This document shows, piece by piece, positions 1 through 8,582 of a stretch of 64,000 bases of DNA (its first letter is position 1; each line of letters starts with the position of its first letter). This DNA is from Uliginosibacterium sp. (lineage in GTDB: Bacteria; Pseudomonadota; Gammaproteobacteria; Burkholderiales; Rhodocyclaceae): assembly GCA_016718265.1 (NCBI GenBank), contig JADKDZ010000001.1, positions 248,001-312,000 on the forward strand. The letters run 5' to 3'. Under the pieces are notes generated by a model, which worked only from the letters and a program-made list of their open reading frames with translations, did no database searches and was not told where the DNA came from. Made by a program: the position numbers and the translations under genes.

Positions 1-166
1 CGCGAGACAAGGCTGCCAGCACATGCGGCACGGCATGCGTGGTCCCGCTCTCCACAATGGCCGCGCGCCCGTCCTGGACGATCAGGTGAATGGCGTCCAT
101 CTGCGCGCGGAGGTATCCGCTGTCAATCCGATGGATGCCAAATGGCGGGGATTCAGACCGTTCCAC
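1..166 (-). CDS. MBL-fold metallo-hydrolase, N-terminal part (runs off left edge)
   Basis: On the minus strand a GTG at 166 opens a frame that stays open to the window edge (55 codons). The peptide contains HRIDSGYLRAQMDAIHLIV and then DGRAAIVESGTTHAVPHVL. This is the usual first beta-strand pair of metallo-beta-lactamase-fold hydrolases (an xxIDTGxxR...AYLIV...xAAxVDTGTxHxVP pattern), before the HxHxDH metal site, which lies outside the window. GGGAG sits seven bases before the GTG. It follows msrA in the same direction with a 25-base gap, so the two are probably co-transcribed. The substrate cannot be inferred from this fragment. The frame is certain; the family is likely. Confidence 0.6.
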   Translation of the reverse strand, partial: MERSESPPFGIHRIDSGYLRAQMDAIHLIVQDGRAAIVESGTTHAVPHVLAALSR

Positions 167-191
167 GTACCCGCTCCCGGGAGACCTCTGA

Positions 192-773
192 TCAGTCCGA
201 TGCGGAATCAGACCCAGCGCGCAAGGCGGCAAAGGTCAGATAGAATTTTTCCAGCTTTGGCGTGATCACCCGCTCACAGTATGAAAGCTGCGGATTCCGC
301 CGGTAGTAATCCTGATGGTACGGATCCGCGAGGTAGAACGGCTCTGCGGGGCGAACCTCGGTCACGATAGGCGCCAGAAAAACCCGTATCCGCCGCAATT
401 CTTCAATGATGCGATTGCAGTGAAAGCGTTGCCGCTCATCGAACCAGAATATTGCCGACCGATACTGCGAACCAATGTCATTGCCCTGCCGATTCCGCTG
501 GGTCGGGTCATGAATGATGAAGAAGATTTCCAGCAACTGTCGATACGTCACCACCCTCGGATCAAACGAGATCCGCACCGCCTCGACATGCCCCGTATCG
601 CCAGAGCACACCTCGTTGTAGCTCGGGTCAACCACGAAACCGCCGGTATAGCCCGACTCCACGCTCTCCACGCCCCGAACTTCGCGATACACGGCTTCCA
701 GACACCAGAAGCATCCCCCTGCCAGAATGGCAGTCTCATACGAAGCCGCACCGGCATCCAGCTCTTCAGACAT
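192..773 (-). CDS. msrA: Peptide methionine sulfoxide reductase MsrA
   Basis: Reduces the S-diastereomer of methionine sulfoxide in proteins and free methionine, using thioredoxin as the usual electron donor; a cytoplasmic repair enzyme. The 193-residue product has the family signature AGGCFWCLE near residue 19, which holds the catalytic Cys and a second Cys three residues on. It also has GYTGG, CSGDTGHVEAV, the conserved FFxxHDPTQxNRQGNDxGxQYRSAIF block and YHQDYYRRNP near the C-terminus. Length is normal for a stand-alone MsrA without a fused MsrB. The start is the ATG at 773. It leads a short minus-strand unit with the MBL-fold gene. Confidence 0.96.
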   Translation of the reverse strand: MSEELDAGAASYETAILAGGCFWCLEAVYREVRGVESVESGYTGGFVVDPSYNEVCSGDTGHVEAVRISFDPRVVTYRQLLEIFFIIHDPTQRNRQGNDIGSQYRSAIFWFDERQRFHCNRIIEELRRIRVFLAPIVTEVRPAEPFYLADPYHQDYYRRNPQLSYCERVITPKLEKFYLTFAALRAGSDSASD

Positions 774-1065
774 GATTCAGCACCAATTCGCCTGCGGGTT
801 GATAGGGATGGCGAATCTTACCTGCAGTTTATTGTCCGGCCAGCAAACAAAGCGTGAATCGCACTGCGAGGCGCGGTTTTGTGCCCCCACAGCGCGCTGC
901 GGGGAGGCCCTCCACATTCAATTACCCATGCAGCCTTCCGGGCATATCCGCCACGCGACACGCAGAGGAGCATCAAAGGCTGTGCTTGAATCGCGCGTTG
1001 GGGCACTATTGCGCCTTCAAGCGGCACGTAACGCACAGATCAACATTCGTGGAGGGAAAGCGGAG
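774..1065. other. Intergenic region between divergent msrA and the PspA/AAA+ cluster
   Basis: These 292 bases separate the divergent msrA gene from the eight-gene cluster and must hold promoters for both. An open frame on the plus strand runs through it into the next gene, but its residues look random and the strong GGAGGG before the ATG at 1066 marks the true start. I see no clear operator, riboswitch or tRNA. Confidence 0.5.
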
Positions 1066-1767
1066 ATGGGTGGTTTTCTCAGAGCCCTGGAAAAAGTGGG
1101 CCTCGTCGAGCTGGAAACAGCGCGCAACGGGGCGGACGCCGACCTGCCCAACACGGCAGACGTTGACGCCCTGATCGCACGCGAACTGGCTGCGCCAGTC
1201 CCTCCGATCAATGCAGACAGCGCCGAGCTGGAGCTGGTCATGGCTCCGCCTCCGTCCGACGACATCCAGCCCCGAGAGCTGGGAGCTATCTTTGCGGCCG
1301 CCAACATCCCGCCATCGCCCTACCCTGCGGAGAAGATGCTGCGCCTGCTTGACGGATTGAAGGCGATGGACGTGAGCTCGCGCCGAGTCGCCGTGCAGGC
1401 GATGGACGCGGCCGACGACGCCTGGACGATTGACGACGCCTTGCTGGATGCGCAACGCAAAGTCGCCGCACTCAACGCCGAGAAGCAGCGGATCCTCGCC
1501 CAAGCCCAGCAGATCGTCGCCGACAATCAGCAATTGGCCTTGGCACGCGACGAATTGCAGCGCACGCGGGTTGAGGCACTGCGTGCCCAGATCGCAGAGC
1601 TGGAGCGCAGCATGGCCGCCGAAATCGAGCAGGCAGGCGCCGACAAGGCCACCTGTCAGGCCGCGGGCGAAGGCGCAAAACTGGCCGCTCAACGCGAACA
1701 GGCAAGACTGGAGAGCGAGACCCAAGGTTTCACCAGCCTGCTCGACATGTTCGGCAGCAAGAACTGA
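1066..1767 (+). CDS. Hypothetical coiled-coil protein, first gene of the PspA/AAA+/ABC cluster
   Basis: No family recognised. The 233-residue product has a low-complexity acidic first third, then a helical region around residues 90-125 (PAEKMLRLLDGLKAMDVSSR). A long predicted coiled coil rich in Ala, Gln, Glu and Arg follows from about 125 to 215. There is no signal peptide or membrane segment, so it is probably cytoplasmic. The start is the ATG at 1066 with GGAGGG at 1051-1056; longer frames upstream have no ribosome site. The next gene begins 27 bases after its stop. A long coiled coil next to PspA-like and AAA+ genes suggests a scaffold or adaptor, but that is inference from context only. 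Confidence 0.75.
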   Translation: MGGFLRALEKVGLVELETARNGADADLPNTADVDALIARELAAPVPPINADSAELELVMAPPPSDDIQPRELGAIFAAANIPPSPYPAEKMLRLLDGLKAMDVSSRRVAVQAMDAADDAWTIDDALLDAQRKVAALNAEKQRILAQAQQIVADNQQLALARDELQRTRVEALRAQIAELERSMAAEIEQAGADKATCQAAGEGAKLAAQREQARLESETQGFTSLLDMFGSKN

Positions 1768-1794
1768 TTACGGATTCATGAAGGAGTAATTGCC

Positions 1795-3471
1795 ATGGCA
1801 CGTTTGACCCCCCTCGCAAAGGGCCTGATCGCAGTCATCATTCTGGGTGGCGCAGGCGCCCTGTCCTGGAATTTCGGTCTCAAAGATGTCGTGACAGGCC
1901 TGAGCGCCGGCGTCAGTGACGCCGTCAGCAGCAAGCCCGCGACTCAGACCGGCTCAAACCCCGAAGCGTCCCCGCAGAAAGCCAGATCGGGCCCCCTCGG
2001 CTCGGCGGGAAATCCCCTGCGGGTATCCATCGTCAGCTTCCACGGCTATGCCCCGGCACTGGTCGCCAATGGCAACGCGCTGACCACCCAGCCCGGCTCG
2101 ATCTATGCCGGCAAGGGCGTAAATGTTGAGTTCGTCATCCAGGATGACATTCCGACCCTCTCCACAATTTTCGAGGCCAACACCGCGCAATGCGCCTGGC
2201 GTACCTCGGACTTCTGGGCGCAGGAGCAGCCCAACCTGCGCAACGCCGGCGGTGATGGTCGTGCCATCCTCGTGGTCGACAACACTCAGGGGGGTGACGC
2301 CATCATCACCCGCGACCCGTCTGTGCAGAAAGTCGAAGACCTCGCTGGCAAATCCATCGCCCTGCTGCAATACACCCCGTCGCACGGCATGACGATCGAC
2401 GCACTTGAGAACTCCAGCCTCTCTGCCCGCAAGCGCGAATCGGTGAAGTACGTCTACATCAACGCCGAAGAAGGCACGGCCGGGGTGCGCGCCGCGCTGG
2501 AGAGCGGCAACGTCGAAGCGGCTGCGCTCTGGGACCCGGACCTCGCGCTGGCCTTGAAGAACGTCAAGGGCGCACGCGTGGTGTATTCCACCAAGACGGC
2601 GACCAACCTCATCTATGACGTGATGGTGTGCAACAAGAAAGCCCTCGACAATCCCGACAACACGGCAGCCTTCCAGGCTTTCGTTGATGGCTGGCTCACT
2701 GGCGTGAAGGAGGCCAAAGCGAATCCGGACAAGGCCGTCGCGGCGCTGGAGAGTACGGAAGAATTCTTCAAGCTGCTGGTCAAGGACCAAGGACGCGACT
2801 TCGTCAAATCGCTGTTCAGCAATGTCGTCTGGACCGGACTGGATGACAACGCCCGCATTCTCGGCCTGGTCGGCGGCACCAACCACTACGAGCGCGTATA
2901 TCGTCGCTTCGATGGCATCTACCGCGCAGCCGGGGCGCTGGCCAACCCGAATTCGCCGGTGATCCCGCCTGCAGACTCCTTCGACTACCGCTTCATCAAG
3001 GCCCTGCTCGACAAGAACCAGACGGCCAAGTCGGATGCAGCCAAACCGGAATTCACCTTCAGCACGCAGGAACGCGACAAGGCCGCCCAGCAAGCCGCCA
3101 TCGTCACCAAACCGGTGATGGTGAGCTTCCCGAGTGGCTCGGCCGAGCTCAACAAGCGCGCCCAGCAGGTGATCGACAAGGAAATGGCCCCATTCATCGA
3201 AAACAATGGATCGGCTTACTTTGAAGTCTCGGGCAACACCGACTCGGTCGGCTCGCGCGAGGCCAATCTCCGCCTCTCCAATCAGCGCGCCCAGGCGGTA
3301 GTGGACTACCTGGTGAAGGAATGGGACTTCGATCGCGCCCGCTTCAAGGTACTTGGCGCCGGACCGGATCGGCCGCTGTGCAATGAGGCCAATCCCTCGG
3401 CTGAGGGCCTGGACCTCGATACCTGCCGCGCCGCCAACCGCACCACGCGCGTTGCCTTGCTCACCCGTTGA
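1795..3471 (+). CDS. Membrane-anchored solute-binding protein fused to a C-terminal OmpA peptidoglycan-binding domain
   Basis: 558 residues. Residues 8-27 form an uncleaved-looking N-terminal membrane segment. A Ser/Pro/Gln-rich linker leads to a NitT/TauT-type (NMT1/SsuA-like) periplasmic binding domain at about 75-400. An OmpA C-terminal domain fills about 435-558, with NTDSVGSREANLRLSNQRA carrying the Asp and Arg that bind diaminopimelate in this family. The architecture implies a binding protein anchored in the inner membrane and clamped to peptidoglycan, instead of one that diffuses freely. AAGGAG lies just before the ATG at 1795. Permease and ATPase genes follow directly. The ligand is unknown; homologues are often named 'phosphate ABC transporter substrate-binding/OmpA family', a name the sequence does not prove. 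Confidence 0.9.
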   Translation: MARLTPLAKGLIAVIILGGAGALSWNFGLKDVVTGLSAGVSDAVSSKPATQTGSNPEASPQKARSGPLGSAGNPLRVSIVSFHGYAPALVANGNALTTQPGSIYAGKGVNVEFVIQDDIPTLSTIFEANTAQCAWRTSDFWAQEQPNLRNAGGDGRAILVVDNTQGGDAIITRDPSVQKVEDLAGKSIALLQYTPSHGMTIDALENSSLSARKRESVKYVYINAEEGTAGVRAALESGNVEAAALWDPDLALALKNVKGARVVYSTKTATNLIYDVMVCNKKALDNPDNTAAFQAFVDGWLTGVKEAKANPDKAVAALESTEEFFKLLVKDQGRDFVKSLFSNVVWTGLDDNARILGLVGGTNHYERVYRRFDGIYRAAGALANPNSPVIPPADSFDYRFIKALLDKNQTAKSDAAKPEFTFSTQERDKAAQQAAIVTKPVMVSFPSGSAELNKRAQQVIDKEMAPFIENNGSAYFEVSGNTDSVGSREANLRLSNQRAQAVVDYLVKEWDFDRARFKVLGAGPDRPLCNEANPSAEGLDLDTCRAANRTTRVALLTR

Positions 3472-3479
3472 GGTCCGCC

Positions 3480-4280
3480 ATGTCCTTGTGGAATCCGGCT
3501 CAGCCGCTCAGCCCGCGCACCCGCACCCTGCTAGGTGTGGGCGCGGTCGCCACGGTGCTCCTGCTGTGGACAGTGCTCAGCGGGCTGGAGCTCGTTGCTC
3601 CCAACAAGCTGCCCTCACCGTGGAAAGTCGCCAGCGCCTTTGCCTACCTGGCCTGGGATGGTGAGGCCGGGCGCAGCCTGCTGGCCACTGCCACCCTGTG
3701 GTCACTCGGCCGCGTCGTCGCCGCAGGCTTGCTGGTCATGCTCATTGGCATCCCGATCGGGGTGCTGATGGGCGCGTCGTCCCACATCAATGCAGCCCTC
3801 TCACCGCTCGTTGATCCCTTCCGCTCCGCGCCGGTCGTCGCGCTGCTCCCCATCATGGTGATGTGGTTCGGGATTGGCGAAGGCATGAAGATCACATTCC
3901 TCTTCCTCGGAGCGGTGGTGTACCTCATCCCGATGGTGCGCGACGCGATGCAGGCCGTGCCACAGACCTACTGGATCGCCACCCGCGACCTGGGTGGCTC
4001 CGACTGGGAATGCATCGTCAAGGCCGTGCTGCCCATGGCCATGCCACGTATTGCGGACGCCATCACGGTGGCCGTATCGGTGATGTGGACCTACATCACG
4101 GTGGCAGAATATGTGAACGCCCGCGAAGGGCTGGGCCAGTTGATCCAGAACGCGCGCCGCTTCTCGGCGATGGATCAGGTCTTTGCCGGCATCATCGTCA
4201 TCGTGGCGCTGGCCCTCTTCACCTATCAGGGCATGCGCTGGCTGCGCGCCCGCGCCTACGACTGGGAAACCGGGCAATGA
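3480..4280 (+). CDS. ABC transporter permease (NitT/TauT/SsuC type)
   Basis: Inner-membrane subunit with about six hydrophobic segments over 266 residues. The conserved EAA loop is seen around ARDLGGSDWECIVKAVLPMA, the coupling helix that contacts the ATPase. The middle part DPFRSAPVVALLPIMVMWFG is typical of SsuC/TauC-like permeases. The ATG at 3480 is chosen over a TTG at 3468 that overlaps the previous stop. Its own stop overlaps the ATPase start in ATGA at 4277-4280, so translation is probably coupled. Together with its neighbours it could form a complete importer, or a signalling complex that uses importer parts. Confidence 0.92.
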   Translation: MSLWNPAQPLSPRTRTLLGVGAVATVLLLWTVLSGLELVAPNKLPSPWKVASAFAYLAWDGEAGRSLLATATLWSLGRVVAAGLLVMLIGIPIGVLMGASSHINAALSPLVDPFRSAPVVALLPIMVMWFGIGEGMKITFLFLGAVVYLIPMVRDAMQAVPQTYWIATRDLGGSDWECIVKAVLPMAMPRIADAITVAVSVMWTYITVAEYVNAREGLGQLIQNARRFSAMDQVFAGIIVIVALALFTYQGMRWLRARAYDWETGQ

Positions 4281-5116
4281 GCGACCCCATGAACACTGCA
4301 AACATCTCCATCGAGCTGCGCAACATCTGCCAGGAGTACCCGGCGCCGAATGGCCAGGCTCCGCTGCGGGTGCTGGACGATATCAACCTCACGCTCGACA
4401 AGCCCTCGATCACCATGCTGCTCGGCCCTTCCGGCTGCGGCAAGTCCACCTTGCTGCGGATGATGGGCAGCGTGCGCCCGCTGGGTGTGCCCACCCCGAC
4501 CCGCGGCGAAGTGCTGATCAACGGCGTCCCCTGTGACGGCCCGCACGACGATGTCGTCATGGTGTTCCAGCGCTACGCCAACCGACCGGATCTCACGGTG
4601 TGGGATAACGTCGCCTTCCCCTTTACCCTCAAGCTCTGGCGCGACCGCTTCAAGCGCACTGAATGGCAGGCCATGGTCGAGCAGGCGCTGCTGGATGTCG
4701 GCCTGTCCGACAAGAAGAACATGCGCCCGGCCCAGCTCTCCGGCGGGCAGAACCAGCGCGTCGCACTCGCCCGCGCGCTGGTACTGCGACCCAGAATCCT
4801 GCTGATGGACGAGCCTTTCGGCGCGCTCGACGCCCAGACCCGCACCGAAACCCAGCTGCTGCTCACCGAGCTCCATCGCACCCATCCGTGTGCGGTTGTC
4901 TTCGTCACTCACGACGTCAGCGAAGCCCTGCTGCTGGGCGACCGCGTGGTGGTGCTCTCCTCGCAGCCCGCGAAGATTGCCGACGATTTCGAGATCAGCG
5001 AGCCGCGCCCGCGCTCTGCCACCTGGCGGCGCTCCAGCGAGGCCGTACGCCTCGAAGAACGCATCCTCGACCACCTCCATGCCGCGGGGCAAGGCCAGGT
5101 CCGGATCACGGTATAA
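4277..5116 (+). CDS. ABC transporter ATP-binding protein (NitT/TauT type)
   Basis: 279 residues with a full set of nucleotide-binding motifs: Walker A GPSGCGKST, Q-loop VFQRYANRPDLTVWDNV, signature LSGGQNQRVALARAL, Walker B ILLMDEPFGALD and the switch histidine in FVTHDVSEAL. Nothing catalytic is missing, so it should hydrolyse ATP and drive the permease encoded just upstream. The start at 4277 overlaps the permease stop by four bases. The C-terminal 40 residues (after VVVLSSQPAKI) match the short tail of SsuB/TauB-like ATPases. It is the fourth gene of the cluster. Confidence 0.93.
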   Translation: MSDPMNTANISIELRNICQEYPAPNGQAPLRVLDDINLTLDKPSITMLLGPSGCGKSTLLRMMGSVRPLGVPTPTRGEVLINGVPCDGPHDDVVMVFQRYANRPDLTVWDNVAFPFTLKLWRDRFKRTEWQAMVEQALLDVGLSDKKNMRPAQLSGGQNQRVALARALVLRPRILLMDEPFGALDAQTRTETQLLLTELHRTHPCAVVFVTHDVSEALLLGDRVVVLSSQPAKIADDFEISEPRPRSATWRRSSEAVRLEERILDHLHAAGQGQVRITV

Positions 5117-5125
5117 GGGCAAAGC

Positions 5126-5954
5126 ATGAGCGAGTTTGATTCCAGCCGGGCCGAGCAACCCCTCCTACCTCAAGGAGATGCTGCTCTCGCAGGGTAACGT
5201 GCTCGGCGTGCTCGGCGTGATCGCAGGTGCCGTGATGCTCTCTTTTCCCTACGGTGCCAAGGGCTTCTGGCTGCCGATGATCGCCCTGTTCACCGCCGAG
5301 GCGCTGGCCGGGCTGTTCGTCCCGTCGCTGCCCAGCTTCCGCAAGAAAGTAGACCGCCGTCTGCGCGACGAGCAGCGGCTGGCGATGACCCGTCACCTCA
5401 GCCAACAGATCGCTGCCGCCGTTTCGCAGCAACATGCCAACTGGAGTGTCCTGGAACGTCTGCAGGAAAAAGCGATTGCCCTGCGCAAGCTGCAAGCCGT
5501 GCGGGGCGATGCTGCGATCAGTGATCGCGATGCCGAGCGCGTGGAAGACGCCTCCGTGCAGTTCCTCTCCTACTGGCTTGTCGCGATCAGCATCCAGAAC
5601 CGACTGCTCGCACTCAACAAGAAAGACCTCGAAAACCGCCGCCAGGAAGTGGGCGACCGCCTCACCGAAGATCCGACCAATGCCTCGCTCAAGCGCGCCC
5701 AGCGCGACATCGACGAGTTGCTGGACCGCCGCGAGCGCCTCATCAACCGCCGTGCCGCCGTGGAGGCCGGCATCCTCGCCCTGCCCGACGCCGTCGAAGA
5801 AATCATGAACGCAGCCCTGACTTCAAGTGGCGCCAACGACGCCAGCCAGCGCCTTCAAGAGGCCGTCGACCGCCTGCGCAATGAAGAAGAAGCCGAGGCG
5901 GTGCTTGAGCAGGAGCTCAAACTACCTGGCCTGGATCGCCGCCAGGAAGCCTGA
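5126..5954 (+). CDS. Two-TM coiled-coil membrane protein of the cluster (one-base frameshift near its start)
   Basis: No named family recognised. Two adjacent hydrophobic segments (from NVLGVLGVIAGAVMLSF, then WLPMIALFTAEALAGLF) lie near the N-terminus. About 200 residues of charged helix follow, including REDL-type heptads and a DRRERLINRR stretch, so the bulk is a cytoplasmic coiled coil. The natural start seems to be the ATG at 5126 (MSEFDSSRAEQP). That frame stops early unless one C is removed from the CCCC at 5159-5162, after which it reads SYLKEMLLSQGN and onward. Without correction the frame can start only at TTG 5136 or ATG 5178, both with poor ribosome sites. Corrected length is 275 residues. 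Confidence 0.75.
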
Positions 5955-6010
5955 ACCCGGCGCACAGTCCCCCATCCATTCAAGAACCCCTCTTCACCCG
6001 GAGAATCAGC

Positions 6011-6727
6011 ATGGCCGACATCAACTTCTTTTCCCGCCTCTCCAACCTGTGGACCGGCTTCGTCTCGCTGTGGATAGCCGATGTGGAAAAAGAGCACCCC
6101 GAGATCGCGTATGAAAACGCCATCCGCGGCGCCACCGAGCGCTTCATCCAGCTGCGCAACGCCACGGCCGCCCTGATCCGCCGCCGCGACGAAATCGCCG
6201 CCCGCCGCGAGAAGGCACAGAACGAGCTCAAGCAGGTCAGCACCGAACTCGAAGCCGCCATCATCCAGAACGACCGCGAACTCGGCGCCATCCTCCTGCA
6301 GAAGAAAAAGGCGCTCGACGCCGAGTTGGCCGAGCTGGTGACCGAATCCGAAGCGGCGGGGGCCGAAGCCGACGATGCCAAGAGCTCTCTGCTCACCATC
6401 CAGGCCGACATCAACAAGCTCAAGGTCGAGCGCGACCGCATGCTCGCCCAGTTCAAGAGCGCCAAAGCCCGCATGGCCATCCAGGAACAGATGGATGGCC
6501 TGTCGGTCGACGCCACCGTCCAGGCGCTCGATAAGGTGCGCGACCACATCAAGACCACGGCTGCCGAAGCCCGCCTGGGCGGCGAGTTGCGCAACAGCGA
6601 TGTCGACGTGCGCCTGCAAAAACTGCGCGCCTCGTCAGGTGCCGTCACCGCGCAAAGCGAATTCGACCAGATGGTCAAAGCCCGTGCAGCCGCCAGCCAG
6701 CAAGCCGCCGCTGGCAAGCAGCTCTGA
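6011..6727 (+). CDS. PspA/IM30 (ESCRT-III-like) family protein
   Basis: 238 residues, nearly all alpha-helical. The N-terminal part FFSRLSNLWTGFVSLWIADV resembles the amphipathic helix and first turn of PspA/IM30 proteins. The long helical hairpin RRRDEIAARREKAQNELKQ and the closing helices also fit. PspA and Vipp1 bind stressed inner membrane and polymerise as bacterial ESCRT-III relatives; that is known for the family. Here there are no pspBC or pspF genes, and the partner is instead an AAA+ ATPase starting one base after this stop. Codon use matches the neighbours. The family call is good but distant, since Phe/Trp spacing at the N-terminus differs from classical PspA. Confidence 0.75.
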   Translation: MADINFFSRLSNLWTGFVSLWIADVEKEHPEIAYENAIRGATERFIQLRNATAALIRRRDEIAARREKAQNELKQVSTELEAAIIQNDRELGAILLQKKKALDAELAELVTESEAAGAEADDAKSSLLTIQADINKLKVERDRMLAQFKSAKARMAIQEQMDGLSVDATVQALDKVRDHIKTTAAEARLGGELRNSDVDVRLQKLRASSGAVTAQSEFDQMVKARAAASQQAAAGKQL

Positions 6728-6728
6728 G

Positions 6729-8570
6729 ATGCCTGCCGTGAAAGACGCATCCAGCCTCGCTGTCGGGGCAGGCCCCCTGCCGGAGTGGGCCGAAGCCATT
6801 CGCCGCAAGTACCTCGGCGGCGAAGCCTCGATCTTCATCCTGCACGGCAACATCTTCGACCGCGTGCTCAGCAACGGCCGGCTGTGGGAACTGACCGACT
6901 TTCTTGCCCACTGCGTGCTCTGGCCGTCACGCGAACGCATTCTGCATCTCGACCCGACGCGGGGCGTGCGCGCCCTCAAAGGCAAGGCCGAACACCTGCT
7001 CGAAGCGCCGGCCGACGACGACTGGCTGGCTGCGCTGGAGTCCAGCGTCATCGGCGGCAGCGACAAGCTTGCCCTCCTCGTCTCCTATGCTTCCAGCCTG
7101 ATGCCGGCGGGGGAAGAGAGCTTCCTCAGTGCGCGCGACCGCCTCAACGCCGTGCGCCTGCACCGCTGGTCGCTCGACCCTGCGCTCGCCGCCAAGGACA
7201 ACATCGTCTTCCTGTTCAGCGAATCGCTCCCCGAACTGAATGCCCGTTTGCTGGCCAACCCGCGCATCGCGGCAGTGGAAGTCCCCCTGCCCGACTTTGC
7301 CGCACGCGAGGCCGCCGTCAAGCACGTCGACCCGGACGTCAGCGCAGCCGATGCCACCCGACTCGCCCAGCATGCCGCCGGCCTGCGCGTGATCCAGCTC
7401 TGCCAGCTGCTGACGCCGGCGGCGCAGGCCACGCCCGACGACACCGCCCGCACCGCGCTGATCCAGCAACTGCTCGGCCCCAGCAAGGACGCCATTGACC
7501 GCGCACGCAAACTCGCGGCCCTGACGCAAGGCATGGCCGTCGACGAGATCCGCCACCTGATCAACCCGGAGAAACCGGCCAGTGACGCCGCCCCGGTCGA
7601 CGAATATGCCGAGGTGCTCAAGGTCCTGCACCGGCGCAAGCGCGAAATCATCGAACGGGAGTGCGCCGGGCTGATCGAGTTTGTCGATGCCTCGCATGAT
7701 CTCTCCGCCGTCGGCGGCAACGAAGCCATCAAGGCCGAGCTGATGCAGATCGCCGACGCCGTCAAAGCCGGCGAAACCACGCGGGTACCGATGGGCATGC
7801 TCTTCGTCGGCCCGATGGGCTGCGGCAAGACCTTCGTCGCCAAGGCCTTTGTCAAATCCTCGGGGCTCTCGGCGGTCACGCTCAAGAATTTCCGTTCCAA
7901 GTGGGTCGGCTCCACCGAATCGAACCTCGAAAAAGTCCTCTCGATGGTCAAGTCGCTCGGCCCGATCATCGTCATCATCGACGAGGGCGACCGCAGCTTC
8001 GGCTCCGGCGGCGAAGAGGGCGACAGCGGCACCTCCTCGCGCATCATCGCCCGCCTCAAGGAATTCATGAGCGACACCGACAACCGCGGGCGCGTGCTCT
8101 TCATCCTCATGACCAACCGGCCGGACAAGCTGGACATCGACATCAAGCGTGCTGGCCGGCTCGATCGCAAGATCCCCTTCTTCTACCCCGAAGACATCGC
8201 CGCCGTCGACGCCAGCGTCATCGCGGTGGCAAAACGCTATCGTTTCAGCCTGCAAGAGATGCCTGAAGAAGCGCGCCACGCCTTGCTCTCCAGGCTGGTC
8301 GATTACTCCTACGCCGACATCGAAGCCGTGCTGCTGCTCGCCAACAACGCCGCCCAGGCAGAGAAGTCCGCAGACATCAGCCCCGCCACGCTGGAGGCTG
8401 CGATCACCGACTACCTGCCCAATCGCGACCGCAGGATGATCGAATACATGGAACTCCAGGCCGTGCTCGAATCCTCGCGCCGCTCCATGCTGCCCAGAAA
8501 GTACCGCGAACTCGACGAAGAAACCCTGCAACAGCGCATCAAGTCGCTGCGCCTCGAACTCAGACTCTAA
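6729..8570 (+). CDS. AAA+ ATPase (Vps4/CDC48-like) paired with the PspA-like protein
   Basis: 613 residues. The C-terminal half is one AAA+ module: Walker A GPMGCGKT at 361-368, Walker B IVIIDEGD with Asp418/Glu419, sensor-1 LMTNRPDKLD near 460, and the arginine-finger region AGRLDRKIPFFYPED near 475-490. The N-terminal 340 residues contain GGEASIFILHGNIFDRVL and a helical domain but no second Walker A, so it could be a degenerate first ATPase ring or a substrate domain. The start ATG at 6729 is one base past the PspA-like stop, so the two are almost surely translated together. By analogy with Vps4 acting on ESCRT-III, it may remodel or disassemble PspA filaments; this is inference. Confidence 0.85.
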   Translation: MPAVKDASSLAVGAGPLPEWAEAIRRKYLGGEASIFILHGNIFDRVLSNGRLWELTDFLAHCVLWPSRERILHLDPTRGVRALKGKAEHLLEAPADDDWLAALESSVIGGSDKLALLVSYASSLMPAGEESFLSARDRLNAVRLHRWSLDPALAAKDNIVFLFSESLPELNARLLANPRIAAVEVPLPDFAAREAAVKHVDPDVSAADATRLAQHAAGLRVIQLCQLLTPAAQATPDDTARTALIQQLLGPSKDAIDRARKLAALTQGMAVDEIRHLINPEKPASDAAPVDEYAEVLKVLHRRKREIIERECAGLIEFVDASHDLSAVGGNEAIKAELMQIADAVKAGETTRVPMGMLFVGPMGCGKTFVAKAFVKSSGLSAVTLKNFRSKWVGSTESNLEKVLSMVKSLGPIIVIIDEGDRSFGSGGEEGDSGTSSRIIARLKEFMSDTDNRGRVLFILMTNRPDKLDIDIKRAGRLDRKIPFFYPEDIAAVDASVIAVAKRYRFSLQEMPEEARHALLSRLVDYSYADIEAVLLLANNAAQAEKSADISPATLEAAITDYLPNRDRRMIEYMELQAVLESSRRSMLPRKYRELDEETLQQRIKSLRLELRL

Positions 8571-8582
8571 GGAGACCGCACC

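Noticed and set aside
6729..8570. AAA+ gene considered as PspF-like sigma-54 activator
   Set aside because: No GAFTGA-like loop and no C-terminal HTH; the module is Vps4/CDC48-like.
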